In this document: piece by piece, positions 25,906-33,729 of the stretch
Layout of the letters: each line of letters begins with the position of its first letter
Numbering within the stretch: position 1 is the stretch's first letter
NCBI GenBank assembly: GCA_938003745.1
Contig: CALKXS010000044.1
Location: 1 to 40,576, forward strand
Length of the DNA: 40,576 nucleotides
From: an uncultured Algibacter sp.
GTDB taxonomy: Bacteria; Bacteroidota; Bacteroidia; Flavobacteriales; Flavobacteriaceae
Direction of reading: 5' to 3'
Notes under the pieces: model-generated
What the model was told of the DNA's origin: nothing
What the model saw: the letters and a program-made list of their open reading frames with translations, nothing else
Database searches by the model: none
Translations under genes and position numbers: made by a program

Positions 25906-27455
25906 TGTTTTCAGATAAAGATATTAAGCAAATAAAAAATAAAGGCATTTCTTTAAAGCAAGTTGAAGCTCAAGTAAATCGTATTAAAAACGGGATGTCT
26001 TATTCTAACCTAATAGCCGCCGCCAATGTAGGTAATGGTATAGAAAGTTATACTGATGAGGTTATTCAAAACTATATTCAATTATATAATGATAATCAAA
26101 ATAGTTTATCCATTGTGAAATTTGTGCCAGCTTCTGGTGCTGCAACCAGAATGTTTAAGTTTCTATTTCAATTTTTGAATGCGTATGATGCTTCAAAACA
26201 AGATATTGATACTTACATAAAAGATAAAAATGATATAGCGATTAAAACATTCATTTCTAACCTAGAAAAATTTCCGTTTTATTCAGAATTAATGAATAGA
26301 ACAAAAGAACTTAATCCCAATTTTGAAAGTTTAAATTTAGGAGAAAAAGCAGTTGAGCTTGTTAAGACTATGCTTGCTGAAGATCGTTTAAATTATAGTT
26401 TTTTTCCAAAAGGATTATTGCCATTTCATAAATACAATGGAAAGTCTGTAACTGCTTATGAAGAACATTTGCATGAGTCAACTTTATACGCATCATCAAC
26501 TAATAAAGCTAATTTGCATTTTACAGTATCTGAAAAGCATCATGATTATTTTGTGTCAACATTTGATAAAGCTCAAGCTGAATTAGAAAAGAGAACTGGA
26601 GTTGCTTTTAATTTGTCATATTCATATCAAAAAGAAGAAACTGAAACTCTTGCGCTTACAACAGATAATAAAATTTATAGAAATGAAGATGGTTCAATTC
26701 TATTTAGGCCAGCGGGACATGGTGCTTTATTAGAGAATTTAGGTCAATTAAATAATGATATTATTTTTATTAAAAACATTGATAATATTGTTGTTTTAAA
26801 ACAAAACATTATAATTTCTAATTATAAAAAGTTACTGGCAGGTGTATTAGTAGAAACTCAGCAACAAGCTTTTAAGTTTTTGCATGAGTTAGATGGTAAT
26901 TCAGTTTCTGAAGAAAATGTTCTTGCTATGGCAGCTTTTGTGTCTAGTAAAATGAATGTTACTCTAGTTGATGATTTTGAAGATTTCACTTTAAATGAAA
27001 AAGTAAATTACTTAAAAGATGTATTGAATAGACCTATTCGCGCATGCGGAATGGTAAAAAATGAAGGAGAACCTGGAGGTGGACCGTTTTGGGTAGAGGA
27101 TAAAAATGGGGTTGTTTCATTACAAATTGTAGAGTTTGCTCAAATAGATATAGATAATAATTCTCAAGCAGAAATTGTGAAAAATGCAACACATTTTAAT
27201 CCTTGTGATTTAGTTTGCGGCGTTAAAAATTATAAAGGAGAGAAATTTAATCTTCAAGATTTTGTAGACCCTGAAGCGGCTTTTGTAACTATGAAAACAC
27301 AAAACGGAACAGATATTCAAGCATTAGAGCTTCCTGGGTTGTGGAATGGAAGTATGGCATATTGGAATACTATATTTGTTGAGGTGCCTTTAAATACTTT
27401 TAACCCTGTTAAGAATGTAAACGATTTATTAAAACCAGAGCATCAAGTTATATAA
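25905..27455 (+). CDS. DUF4301-family protein
   Basis: A 516-residue soluble protein of the Bacteroidetes DUF4301 family, recognised from K-F-V-P-A-S-G-A-A-T-R-M-F-K (about 72-85), R-P-A-G-H-G-A-L-L-E-N-L and N-E-G-E-P-G-G-G-P-F-W-V. These glycine-rich segments look like nucleotide-sugar or sugar-phosphate binding loops (nucleotidyltransferase-like), but the activity is not established. It starts in the TAATG of the previous gene and ends in the TAATG of arfB, so translation is coupled. Confidence 0.9.
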   Translation: MFSDKDIKQIKNKGISLKQVEAQVNRIKNGMSYSNLIAAANVGNGIESYTDEVIQNYIQLYNDNQNSLSIVKFVPASGAATRMFKFLFQFLNAYDASKQDIDTYIKDKNDIAIKTFISNLEKFPFYSELMNRTKELNPNFESLNLGEKAVELVKTMLAEDRLNYSFFPKGLLPFHKYNGKSVTAYEEHLHESTLYASSTNKANLHFTVSEKHHDYFVSTFDKAQAELEKRTGVAFNLSYSYQKEETETLALTTDNKIYRNEDGSILFRPAGHGALLENLGQLNNDIIFIKNIDNIVVLKQNIIISNYKKLLAGVLVETQQQAFKFLHELDGNSVSEENVLAMAAFVSSKMNVTLVDDFEDFTLNEKVNYLKDVLNRPIRACGMVKNEGEPGGGPFWVEDKNGVVSLQIVEFAQIDIDNNSQAEIVKNATHFNPCDLVCGVKNYKGEKFNLQDFVDPEAAFVTMKTQNGTDIQALELPGLWNGSMAYWNTIFVEVPLNTFNPVKNVNDLLKPEHQVI

Positions 27456-27862
27456 TGTTTGATGAAAAAGCCATATTGGAAGAGTTAGCTTTTAAAGCAG
27501 TAAGAAGTTCTGGTAGTGGTGGCCAGCATGTAAATAAGGTGTCATCTAAAATAGAATTGTTTTTTAATGTAAAGGATTCGTTGGTATTAAGTGATATTCA
27601 AAAACATCGTATTAAGTCTAAACTTCAAAATAGACTAACAAAAGAAGATATCTTGATTTTACAATGTGACGAAAGTAGAAGTCAGCATAGAAACAAAGAG
27701 ATTGTTATTAAACGGTTTTTAGAACTAATTAAATTTGGCTTAATCCGTCCTAAAAGGCGTTTACCTACTAAAACTCCCAGAAGCGTTATTAGAAAACGAC
27801 TTAATAATAAAAATAGACGATCTGAAACAAAAGCGAATAGGAAAAAACCGGATTTAGAATAA
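27455..27862 (+). CDS. arfB: Alternative ribosome-rescue peptidyl-tRNA hydrolase ArfB
   Basis: ArfB (YaeJ) enters the empty A site of stalled ribosomes and hydrolyses the peptidyl-tRNA. The 135-residue protein has the catalytic G-G-Q at 22-24 in S-G-S-G-G-Q-H-V-N-K-V and the long basic C-terminal tail (R-P-K-R-R-L-P-T-K-T-P, then K-R-L-N-N-K-N-R-R) that inserts in the mRNA channel. It is the last gene of the coupled run that starts at 23384. Confidence 0.95.
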   Translation: MFDEKAILEELAFKAVRSSGSGGQHVNKVSSKIELFFNVKDSLVLSDIQKHRIKSKLQNRLTKEDILILQCDESRSQHRNKEIVIKRFLELIKFGLIRPKRRLPTKTPRSVIRKRLNNKNRRSETKANRKKPDLE

Positions 27863-27878
27863 AAATAACATTTATTAG

Positions 27879-27908
27879 TTGCAAATTGATAATTCGTTAC
27901 TACATTTG
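27879..27908 (+). promoter_or_regulatory. Consensus Bacteroidetes promoter of the riboswitch-receptor unit
   Basis: TTG at 27879-27881, exactly 19 bases, then TACATTTG at 27901-27908, a complete match to TTG-N19-TAnnTTTG. Transcription would begin around 27915, just before the TPP aptamer. Confidence 0.85.
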
Positions 27909-27913
27909 CGCCG

Positions 27914-28070
27914 TTCTCAAAAAAGGGGTGCTTTTTCAGTTAACACTCTAGAGTAATTGGTTTTAGTCTAAAGTTGGACTTCTAATTTATTGCTTTTAAT
28001 TTATAACTGTCAAAAGGCTGAGATCATACCCAATGAACCTAGAACAGATAATGCTGTTTAGGGATTGTGA
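27914..28070 (+). promoter_or_regulatory. Thiamine pyrophosphate riboswitch
   Basis: The THI-element core is present in order: GGGGTGC (27925-27931), a long P3 arm, GCTGAGATCATACCC (28017-28031, the pyrimidine-binding side), GAACCT (28035-28040) and GATAATGCTG (28047-28056) with TAGGGA (28059-28064, diphosphate side). P3 is unusually long, closed by TTTTTCAGTTA pairing with TAACTGTCAAAA; the roughly 65-base insert between has no clear fold. It lies between a consensus promoter and the receptor gene and so should repress it when TPP is plentiful. Confidence 0.93.
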
Positions 28071-28076
28071 ATGTTA

Positions 28077-28100
28077 AAAAATGTTTGGTAAACATTTTTA
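28077..28100 (+). terminator. Terminator-like hairpin downstream of the TPP aptamer
   Basis: Perfect ten-base arms AAAAATGTTT (28077-28086) and AAACATTTTT (28090-28099) with a GGT loop and T-rich 3' arm. It starts about 13 bases after the aptamer core, whose 3' end (GTGAATGTT) could pair with the same AACATT. This could be the expression platform, with switching between terminator and antiterminator. The stem is A-T rich, so weak; translational control is the alternative. Confidence 0.5.
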
Positions 28101-28214
28101 GTGAGTATAAAAAAGCTTTAGCATTTTTATAATTACTAAGTTTAATATTCGAATTTTAAATTATTAAAAACAAAGAATAATTACCTCTTTTTATTCGATT
28201 ATGATATAATCGTA

Positions 28215-30350
28215 ATGAAAAACATTTTTCTTTTTTTAACACTTCTTGTGTTATCAGTAAGTGCACATGCACAACAAAATCAAATTAAACAAGATTCAAC
28301 TAAAACAGAAAAGCTAGATGAAGTTTTGGTAAATGCTGTTCGTGTAAGTGCAGATTCGCCAATAACACATTCAAATGTTTCTAAAAAAGAATTACAGAAA
28401 CGTAATTTAGGACAAGACATCCCTTCACTTTTAAATTATTTACCATCTGTAGTAACAACTAGTGATGCAGGTGCTGGTATTGGTTATTCGGGTATTCGTG
28501 TACGTGGTACAGATGCAACTCGTGTAAATGTAACCATTAATGGAATACCTTATAATGATCCAGAAAGTCAAGGGACGTTTTGGGTAAACTTGGGTGATTT
28601 TGCATCGTCTACAGAAAGTTTACAATTACAACGAGGTGTAGGGACATCTACTAATGGTTCTGCGGCATTTGGAGCAAGTTTGAATTTACTAACTGATGCT
28701 TTTTCAGATATTGCTACCGGAGAAATATCTAATAGTTTTGGTAGTTTTGGTACAAGAAAGCATACTATAAAATTAAGTACAGGTTTGTTAAATGATCATT
28801 TTGAAATTTCTGGACGTTTCTCTAAAATAGATTCAGATGGTTATGTAGATCGTGCTTTTACAGATTTAAAATCGTATTTCTTACAAGGAGTTTATAAAGA
28901 TGGTAATACTTTAATTAAGGCTTTAACCTTTGGAAATAAAGAGCAAACATATCAATCTTGGTTTGGTTTAACTATAGATGAGTTAAAGGCAGATAGACGT
29001 CAAAACCCATATACTTATGAGAATGAAACAGATAACTATTGGCAAGATCATTACCAATTACACTGGAATGAGCGTTTTGATAACAATTGGTCTACAAATA
29101 TTGGGTTGAACTATACTAAAGGTAAAGGTTATTTCGAACAATATAAAGCAGAGGAATCTGCTTCAGATTTTAATAATTTAATTGAAGAAGATTCGGATGT
29201 TATTGTACGTCGCTGGTTAGATAATAATTTTTATGTTGCTAATGCAAACGTAACATACAAAAACAATGGCTTAGAGTTAGTTTCTGGATTGTCTTATAGT
29301 TCTTATGATGGTGATCATTTTGGAGAAGTAATTTGGGGAAGTGATTTAGCTGCAAATACCAATATTAGAGACCATTATTATGATGGTGATGCTACTAAGA
29401 ATGATTTTAGCATTTTTTCTAAGGCAACTTTTAAATTTGCTAAAAAATTTACAGGGTTTATTGATTTACAAGGGCGTTTTGTGAACTATAAAACAAATGG
29501 ATTAAATTCTGATAGGAATGTGTTTATTACAGATGCAAATTTTGACTTTTTCAATCCTAAATTAGGACTTACTTATAAGCAATCAAATAATAGTAGTTTT
29601 TATGCATCGTACGCAATATCTAACAGAGAGCCTAATCGTGATGATTTTGAAGGTGGAGTTACAAAAAATGAAACGTTAAATGATATTGAATTAGGTTGGC
29701 GTTTTAGCAAGAAAAAAGTAACTCTAAATTCTAATGTATATTATATGTTTTATAAAGACCAATTAGTCTTAACAGGAGAGTTAGACGATGTTGGTAGTCC
29801 AGTTAGAGTGAATGTAGATGATAGTTATAGATTAGGTGTAGAGGTTGATGCAAGTATATCTTTTTCCAAATTTTTTAGTACATCAACAAATATAACTTTA
29901 AGTACTAATAAAATAAAAGATTTTGGTGTTGCTATTAATGGCGAATTTGTAGATTTAGGAGATACTAATATTTCGTTTTCTCCACAGTTAGTATTCGGGA
30001 ATACTCTTAATTTTTTTCCTATAGAGAATCTTCGATTATCACTTTTAAGTAAATATGTAGGAGAGCAATACATGGGGAATATAGACAATGAGTCTTCAAA
30101 ATTGGCAGATTATTTCGTGAATGATTTTAATATTAATTATGAAATTAAACCCAATAGATTTTTTAAATCTATTGGGTTATCTGTATTAGCAAACAATATT
30201 TTAAATAAAAAATATGTATCGAATGGTTATTTTGGGTCTTTTGATTTTTTAGACTCTTCAAGTTCTACAGGGACTACAACTGGATATTATGCAGGTTATT
30301 ACCCGCAAGCAACAGCAAACTTTTTAGTAGGTGTTACTTTGAAGTTTTAA
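28215..30350 (+). CDS. TonB-dependent receptor under TPP riboswitch control (thiamine-type, Omr1-like)
   Basis: A 711-residue outer-membrane receptor. Residues 1-19 are a signal peptide ending A-H-A-Q. The TonB-box region is near K-L-D-E-V-L-V-N-A-V. The plug carries N-L-G-Q-D-I-P-S-L-L-N-Y-L-P and the R-V-R-G-T-D-A-T-R segment. The rest is barrel, ending V-G-V-T-L-K-F. Unlike the 17031 receptor it lacks the carboxypeptidase-like N-domain. In Bacteroidetes, TPP riboswitch-controlled receptors (Omr1 type) are predicted to import thiamine or its phosphates. It is a single-gene unit with its own terminator. Confidence 0.9.
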   Translation: MKNIFLFLTLLVLSVSAHAQQNQIKQDSTKTEKLDEVLVNAVRVSADSPITHSNVSKKELQKRNLGQDIPSLLNYLPSVVTTSDAGAGIGYSGIRVRGTDATRVNVTINGIPYNDPESQGTFWVNLGDFASSTESLQLQRGVGTSTNGSAAFGASLNLLTDAFSDIATGEISNSFGSFGTRKHTIKLSTGLLNDHFEISGRFSKIDSDGYVDRAFTDLKSYFLQGVYKDGNTLIKALTFGNKEQTYQSWFGLTIDELKADRRQNPYTYENETDNYWQDHYQLHWNERFDNNWSTNIGLNYTKGKGYFEQYKAEESASDFNNLIEEDSDVIVRRWLDNNFYVANANVTYKNNGLELVSGLSYSSYDGDHFGEVIWGSDLAANTNIRDHYYDGDATKNDFSIFSKATFKFAKKFTGFIDLQGRFVNYKTNGLNSDRNVFITDANFDFFNPKLGLTYKQSNNSSFYASYAISNREPNRDDFEGGVTKNETLNDIELGWRFSKKKVTLNSNVYYMFYKDQLVLTGELDDVGSPVRVNVDDSYRLGVEVDASISFSKFFSTSTNITLSTNKIKDFGVAINGEFVDLGDTNISFSPQLVFGNTLNFFPIENLRLSLLSKYVGEQYMGNIDNESSKLADYFVNDFNINYEIKPNRFFKSIGLSVLANNILNKKYVSNGYFGSFDFLDSSSSTGTTTGYYAGYYPQATANFLVGVTLKF

Positions 30351-30377
30351 AAAATTATACTAATTATCTATAATTAG

Positions 30378-30410
30378 AAAAAGTCCTTCCTTTTGAAGGA
30401 CTTTTTTTAT
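30378..30410 (+). terminator. Intrinsic terminator after the thiamine-type receptor
   Basis: Arms AAAAAGTCCTTC (30378-30389) and GAAGGACTTTTT (30395-30406), then TTTAT. It can act in both directions between the convergent receptor and lipoprotein genes. Confidence 0.9.
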
Positions 30411-30415
30411 AAGAA

Positions 30416-30862
30416 TTAATATGTGATTATTAAATTACTACCGTTTTTTTCTACACGATAATTGCGTAAAGGGAATTGTAATTCTCCGTTATTTAAGGCT
30501 AGACCTGTTACTAGGCTATATTCGTTTTTATCATCACAATGGCATGTAGCACTTAATCCGTAGTTTTGTTTAAGATCTTTAAGGTCAACTAGTAGAGAAC
30601 ATGAGGTTTGAGGGTGATTAGGATCTGCAGCATCCCAAGCATAATAGTCAATTCCTGTGTAAGCAACAAGAATACCTCCATTACCTTCATTTGGAATATA
30701 AATAGAGTTGCCTCCAAAACGTGTTAATAGAGGGTTTAGATTTAGGTTAATAGAAATATTAACACTTATGTCTAGTAAAAATTTATTATTTTGATTATTA
30801 ACATTGTTTTTGCTGCAATTAGTTAGAAATGTAAATAAAATTAAAAGATATATTGACCTCAT
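30416..30862 (-). CDS. Lipoprotein with degenerate Rieske-like domain
   Basis: A 148-residue protein. The N-terminal hydrophobic segment ends in L-T-N-C, a lipoprotein signal. The C-terminal half has the layout of a Rieske fold: a G-G-I-L-V strand, A-W-D-A-A-D-P-N-H-P where Rieske proteins have the first Cys-x-His, and A-T-C-H-C-D-D-K-N-E-Y-S then G where they have the second. The final P-L-R-N-Y-R-V strand fits too. The C-x-H...C-x2-H ligand set is not preserved (Cys at 88, 107 and 109 remain), so binding of a [2Fe-2S] cluster is doubtful. I infer the fold by eye only. Confidence 0.7.
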   Translation of the reverse strand: MRSIYLLILFTFLTNCSKNNVNNQNNKFLLDISVNISINLNLNPLLTRFGGNSIYIPNEGNGGILVAYTGIDYYAWDAADPNHPQTSCSLLVDLKDLKQNYGLSATCHCDDKNEYSLVTGLALNNGELQFPLRNYRVEKNGSNLIITY

Positions 30863-30922
30863 AGCATATTGGAAAATTAAATTGCAATTTACAACAAAAA
30901 GTAAATTGAGTTAATAAATTTG

Positions 30923-30930
30923 TATATTTG
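30923..30930 (+). promoter_or_regulatory. -7 box TATATTTG for the greA leader
   Basis: TATATTTG followed by TTAAG fits TAnnTTTG. The only nearby TTG (30906-30908) is 14 bases away, shorter than usual. If real, transcription starts about 30937, exactly at the foot of the first leader hairpin and some 90 bases before greA. Confidence 0.45.
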
Positions 30931-30936
30931 TTAAGT

Positions 30937-30962
30937 AATCTCGTGAAAACGAGATTTTTTTA
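30937..30962 (+). terminator. Leader terminator 1 of greA
   Basis: Arms AATCTCG (30937-30943) and CGAGATT (30950-30956) around TGAAAA, followed by five T and then A. This has the form of an intrinsic terminator lying between the promoter box and the gene it precedes, so it would attenuate greA. Confidence 0.65.
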
Positions 30963-31008
30963 TTCCGAAAGCTTCATCTTTTTTTGAAATTTTTTTCGGA
31001 ATCTTTTT
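30962..31008 (+). terminator. Leader terminator 2 of greA
   Basis: Arms ATTCCGAAA (30962-30970) and TTTCGGAAT (30994-31002), then CTTTTTA. The 23-base loop is T-rich and could shorten the stem further. It directly follows terminator 1 and ends 20 bases before greA. Confidence 0.6.
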
Positions 31009-31028
31009 ATTAAGTAAACGATGAAGTT

Positions 31029-31505
31029 ATGAGTAAAGTATCATACTATACGCCAGAAGGATTAAAAAAGTTAAGAGACGAGTTAAAGCAATTAAAAGAT
31101 GTAGAGCGTGTAAAAGCGTCTAGGGCTATTGCTGAGGCTAGAGATAAAGGTGATTTAAGTGAAAATGCAGAATACGATGCCGCAAAGGAAGCGCAGGGTA
31201 TGTTAGAAATGAGAATTTCTAAATTAGAAGATGCTTTGGCTGGTGCCCGTGTTATTGATGAATCTCAATTAGATAATTCTAAGGTTTTAGTGTTATCTAA
31301 GGTGAAAATAAAAAACCAAACCAATGGTATGGAAATGAACTATACGTTAGTTGCGGATGGTGAAGCTGATTTAGCTACAGGGAAGATTTCTGTTAATTCA
31401 CCTATAGGAAAAGGTTTGTTAGGGAAAGCTGTTGGAGAAGTTGCAGAAATTCAAGTGCCAAGTGGTGTGATGAAGTTTGATATTGTAGAAATTTCAAGAT
31501 CTTAA
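31029..31505 (+). CDS. greA: Transcript-cleavage factor GreA
   Basis: GreA rescues backtracked RNA polymerase by stimulating cleavage of the transcript end. The 158-residue protein has the N-terminal coiled coil with the acidic tip D-L-S-E-N-A-E-Y (about 42-49, catalytic Asp and Glu) and the C-terminal FKBP-like domain starting near residue 80, with S-P-I-G-K-G-L-L-G-K. Length is normal. Two terminator-shaped hairpins in its leader suggest attenuation, possibly by GreA itself. A three-codon ATG-AAG-TTA-TGA just upstream overlaps the start. Confidence 0.96.
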   Translation: MSKVSYYTPEGLKKLRDELKQLKDVERVKASRAIAEARDKGDLSENAEYDAAKEAQGMLEMRISKLEDALAGARVIDESQLDNSKVLVLSKVKIKNQTNGMEMNYTLVADGEADLATGKISVNSPIGKGLLGKAVGEVAEIQVPSGVMKFDIVEISRS

Positions 31506-31552
31506 GTTTTAATTTCCGCGTAAGCAAAAATTTTAAGTTATTATAAAAACAT

Positions 31553-31590
31553 AAAAAGATTCCTGTTTAGTTTATTCAGGAATCTTTTTA
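31553..31590 (+). terminator. Intrinsic terminator after greA
   Basis: Arms AAAAAGATTCCTG (31553-31565) and CAGGAATCTTTTT (31577-31589), a thirteen-base perfect stem with T-run. The HIT gene starts 37 bases later and needs its own promoter or read-through. Confidence 0.85.
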
Positions 31591-31626
31591 TATTTACATA
31601 TAGTCTTAATTAATTCTTTGAAAAGT

Positions 31627-32016
31627 ATGGCGTCCATTTTCACCAAAATAGTAAACGGAGAAATTCCTTATTATAAAATTGCAGAAACTGAGGAGTTTTT
31701 AGCTTTTTTAGACGTTAACCCGAATAGTAAAGGACATACACTTTGTATTCCAAAAAAGGAAGTGGATAAAATTTTTGATCTGGAAGAAGATGTGTATACA
31801 CGTTTAATGGTGTTTTCTAGAAAAGTAGCTTTGGCTATTGAGAAAGCAATACCTTGTAATAGAATTGGGATAACAGTAATAGGGTTGGAGGTGCCGCATG
31901 CTCATGTGCATTTAATACCATTACATTCTATGGAAGATGCGCGTTTTATTCAAAAAACCAAAATGACACCTGAAGTATTTGTTGAAACAGCAGAAGCTAT
32001 TAAAAGGGAACTATAA
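31627..32016 (+). CDS. HIT-family protein
   Basis: A 129-residue nucleotide-binding protein of the histidine-triad family (Hint branch), which hydrolyses purine nucleoside phosphoramidates. The triad H-A-H-V-H-L is at about 96-101, with the family opening I-F-x-K-I-V-x-G-E-I-P and the N-P-x-x-K-G-H-T segment. The ATG at 31627 is preferred; a TTG at 31618 adds three residues only. The stop overlaps the 3' end of a minus-strand reading frame (see 32011). Confidence 0.93.
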   Translation: MASIFTKIVNGEIPYYKIAETEEFLAFLDVNPNSKGHTLCIPKKEVDKIFDLEEDVYTRLMVFSRKVALAIEKAIPCNRIGITVIGLEVPHAHVHLIPLHSMEDARFIQKTKMTPEVFVETAEAIKREL

Positions 32017-32300
32017 TTTAGGTAATGTTAGGGATAAAACAATGATTATTGGAAGAACTACTGTTGTAATTATGGCAACCCATGACGCCCTCTTAAAAAA
32101 AGTAAATGTAGATTCTGGTGTAAATGCTTTTTTTGATATTCAAAAACTCTTTCAATATCGTCTGTCCATTGTACTGGGTAAATATCAGTATTACACGTTT
32201 TGCAAAAGGTTTCGTGTTTAATTTGTGAGGTAAAGGTAATAGATTTGTAAAATTTACTCTCAATAACCTTTTGTTTAAACGTTAGTTCTAAACCTTCCAT
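32011..32300 (-). pseudogene. Small cysteine-pair membrane protein, frameshifted
   Basis: From ATG at 32300 the frame gives a compact domain with F-C-K-T-C-N-T-D-I-Y-P-V-Q-W-T-D-D-I-E and then E-Y-Q-K-K, ending in an unnatural basic tail near 32070. In the next frame the continuation is A-F-T-P-E-S-T-F-T-F-F-K-R-A-S-W-V-A followed by a membrane helix (I-I-T-T-V-V-L-P-I-I-V-L) and a stop at 32011. One extra A in the run AAAAAAA after Q-K-K restores a full protein with a C-terminal anchor. The lesion could be a pseudogene or a homopolymer sequencing error. I recognise no named family. Confidence 0.6.
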
Positions 32301-32367
32301 GTTAAAACGTTCAGGACAGTTGTTATTTAATATTACTTTCTTAATGGTTAAAAATTATTCTTCCATA

Positions 32368-33525
32368 TTAATGTGTACGTTTTAAGGCTATTTGGATGGT
32401 AGTTCCTTTATTAATTTTTGACTCTAATACTTTAATTTTACCAAAATGAAAATCTTCAATTATTCGCCTGGCTAGTGATAGTCCCAATCCCCAACCTCTT
32501 TTTTTAGTGGTATAGCCAGGTTCAAATATTTTTTTGAAATGATTTTTAGGAATCCCTTTTCCACTATCTGTGACACTTACTTTTACATTATCTTCAAGTT
32601 GAGATATTTCTACCCGTAATTTACCTCTGCCTTTCATAGCGTCTATAGCATTTTTCACCAAATTCTCTATAGTCCAGCTATATAATTGCCTGTTAAGATT
32701 TACTGGAATATTGCCTTGGTCTGGAGTAATAATTTCAAATTCTATTAATTTAGATGAACGCGCTTTTAAATAATCATAAGAATTAATGGTTTCTTTAATA
32801 ATGTCTAAAGGTTCTAGTGGTGTTTCAGAACCTATTTTACTAAAACGTTCTGTAATAGTTTGCAACCTATCTATGTCTTTTTCTATTTCTACAATGTAAC
32901 CTGGGTTAACATTTTCGGTTTTCAAAATCTCTGTCCAACCTATTAAAGAAGATAATGGTGTGCCTATTTGATGAGCTGTTTCTTTAGCCATTCCTGACCA
33001 TAGTTTGTTTTGTGTTGCATTTTTATTACTACTATAAAAGAAAAATATAACGGCAACAAATAAAACAATAATTAAAATTAAGGCGAGCGGATAATATTTT
33101 AATTTATTTAATAATGGTGAGTTTCCGTAATATAGGATCTGTAGAATTTCATCTTTATATCTAATTTCATGAGGCTTGTTTTCACTTTCAAATTTTAGAA
33201 TAAGTTTTTGTATATATGCAGAATCCTTTGCTTTTTCTTCATTAATGTTATTGTAACTATAACTTCCGTCTTTATTAGCAAGAATCATTGGAGTGGTTTT
33301 ATTACTCTGTAAAATCTGCATGGGTAGCTCTCCTATATTTGCATTTAAATCGCTACTTTTTGTTAATTCTTGTTGAGAAAAAGACCATAATTCCATTTTG
33401 GTGCGTTCTTCGTCTTTAAATTTTTGAAAAAAGTCATAGGTATTCCATAAGATCATAGAAACAATTATAAAAGAAATTGTAATCATTATCCAACGAAATG
33501 TATTATTGTCTTTTGAGAAAATCAC
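32368..33525 (-). CDS. Membrane sensor histidine kinase
   Basis: A 385-residue kinase of the two-component type. Membrane helices lie at about 11-30 and 146-165, with a 110-residue periplasmic segment between. The phospho-accepting His185 is in A-H-Q-I-G-T-P-L-S-S-L, an H-box of the Q-I-G-T-P type common in flavobacterial kinases. The ATPase domain has N-L-V-K-N-A-I-D-A-M (Asn292), D-S-G-K-G-I-P (320-326) and G-W-G-L-G-L-S-L-A (344-352). No response regulator is adjacent, so its partner is unknown. The 204 bases upstream (33526-33729) hold nothing I can identify. Confidence 0.93.
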   Translation of the reverse strand: MIFSKDNNTFRWIMITISFIIVSMILWNTYDFFQKFKDEERTKMELWSFSQQELTKSSDLNANIGELPMQILQSNKTTPMILANKDGSYSYNNINEEKAKDSAYIQKLILKFESENKPHEIRYKDEILQILYYGNSPLLNKLKYYPLALILIIVLFVAVIFFFYSSNKNATQNKLWSGMAKETAHQIGTPLSSLIGWTEILKTENVNPGYIVEIEKDIDRLQTITERFSKIGSETPLEPLDIIKETINSYDYLKARSSKLIEFEIITPDQGNIPVNLNRQLYSWTIENLVKNAIDAMKGRGKLRVEISQLEDNVKVSVTDSGKGIPKNHFKKIFEPGYTTKKRGWGLGLSLARRIIEDFHFGKIKVLESKINKGTTIQIALKRTH

Positions 33526-33729
33526 TTAAAATTTATTTAATATGTAATATAATGCAAATCTGTTAATATTATTGTCTAAGTTGTTAGTAATTCTGTTTTT
33601 AGTTTAATAGTAGATTAGTTGCATTCTCTCAGAAGGATTTTATTGTAAATTTTAGACAGAGGTAAACTAATAATAAAGACTAGATTAAATTTTAATGATT
33701 TTTTTAATTAGTTTTGTTAAAATAAAAAA

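Noticed and set aside
25334-27862. A novel conflict system formed by the kinase, DUF4301 and ArfB genes
   Set aside because: The tight coupling is notable, but ArfB is a housekeeping rescue factor, the kinase is broken, and I recall the same gene order in ordinary flavobacterial chromosomes.
31021-31032. Three-codon ATG-AAG-TTA-TGA overlapping the greA start
   Set aside because: Could be a regulatory micro-frame, but ATGA overlaps of this length are common by chance in AT-rich DNA and nothing supports translation of it.
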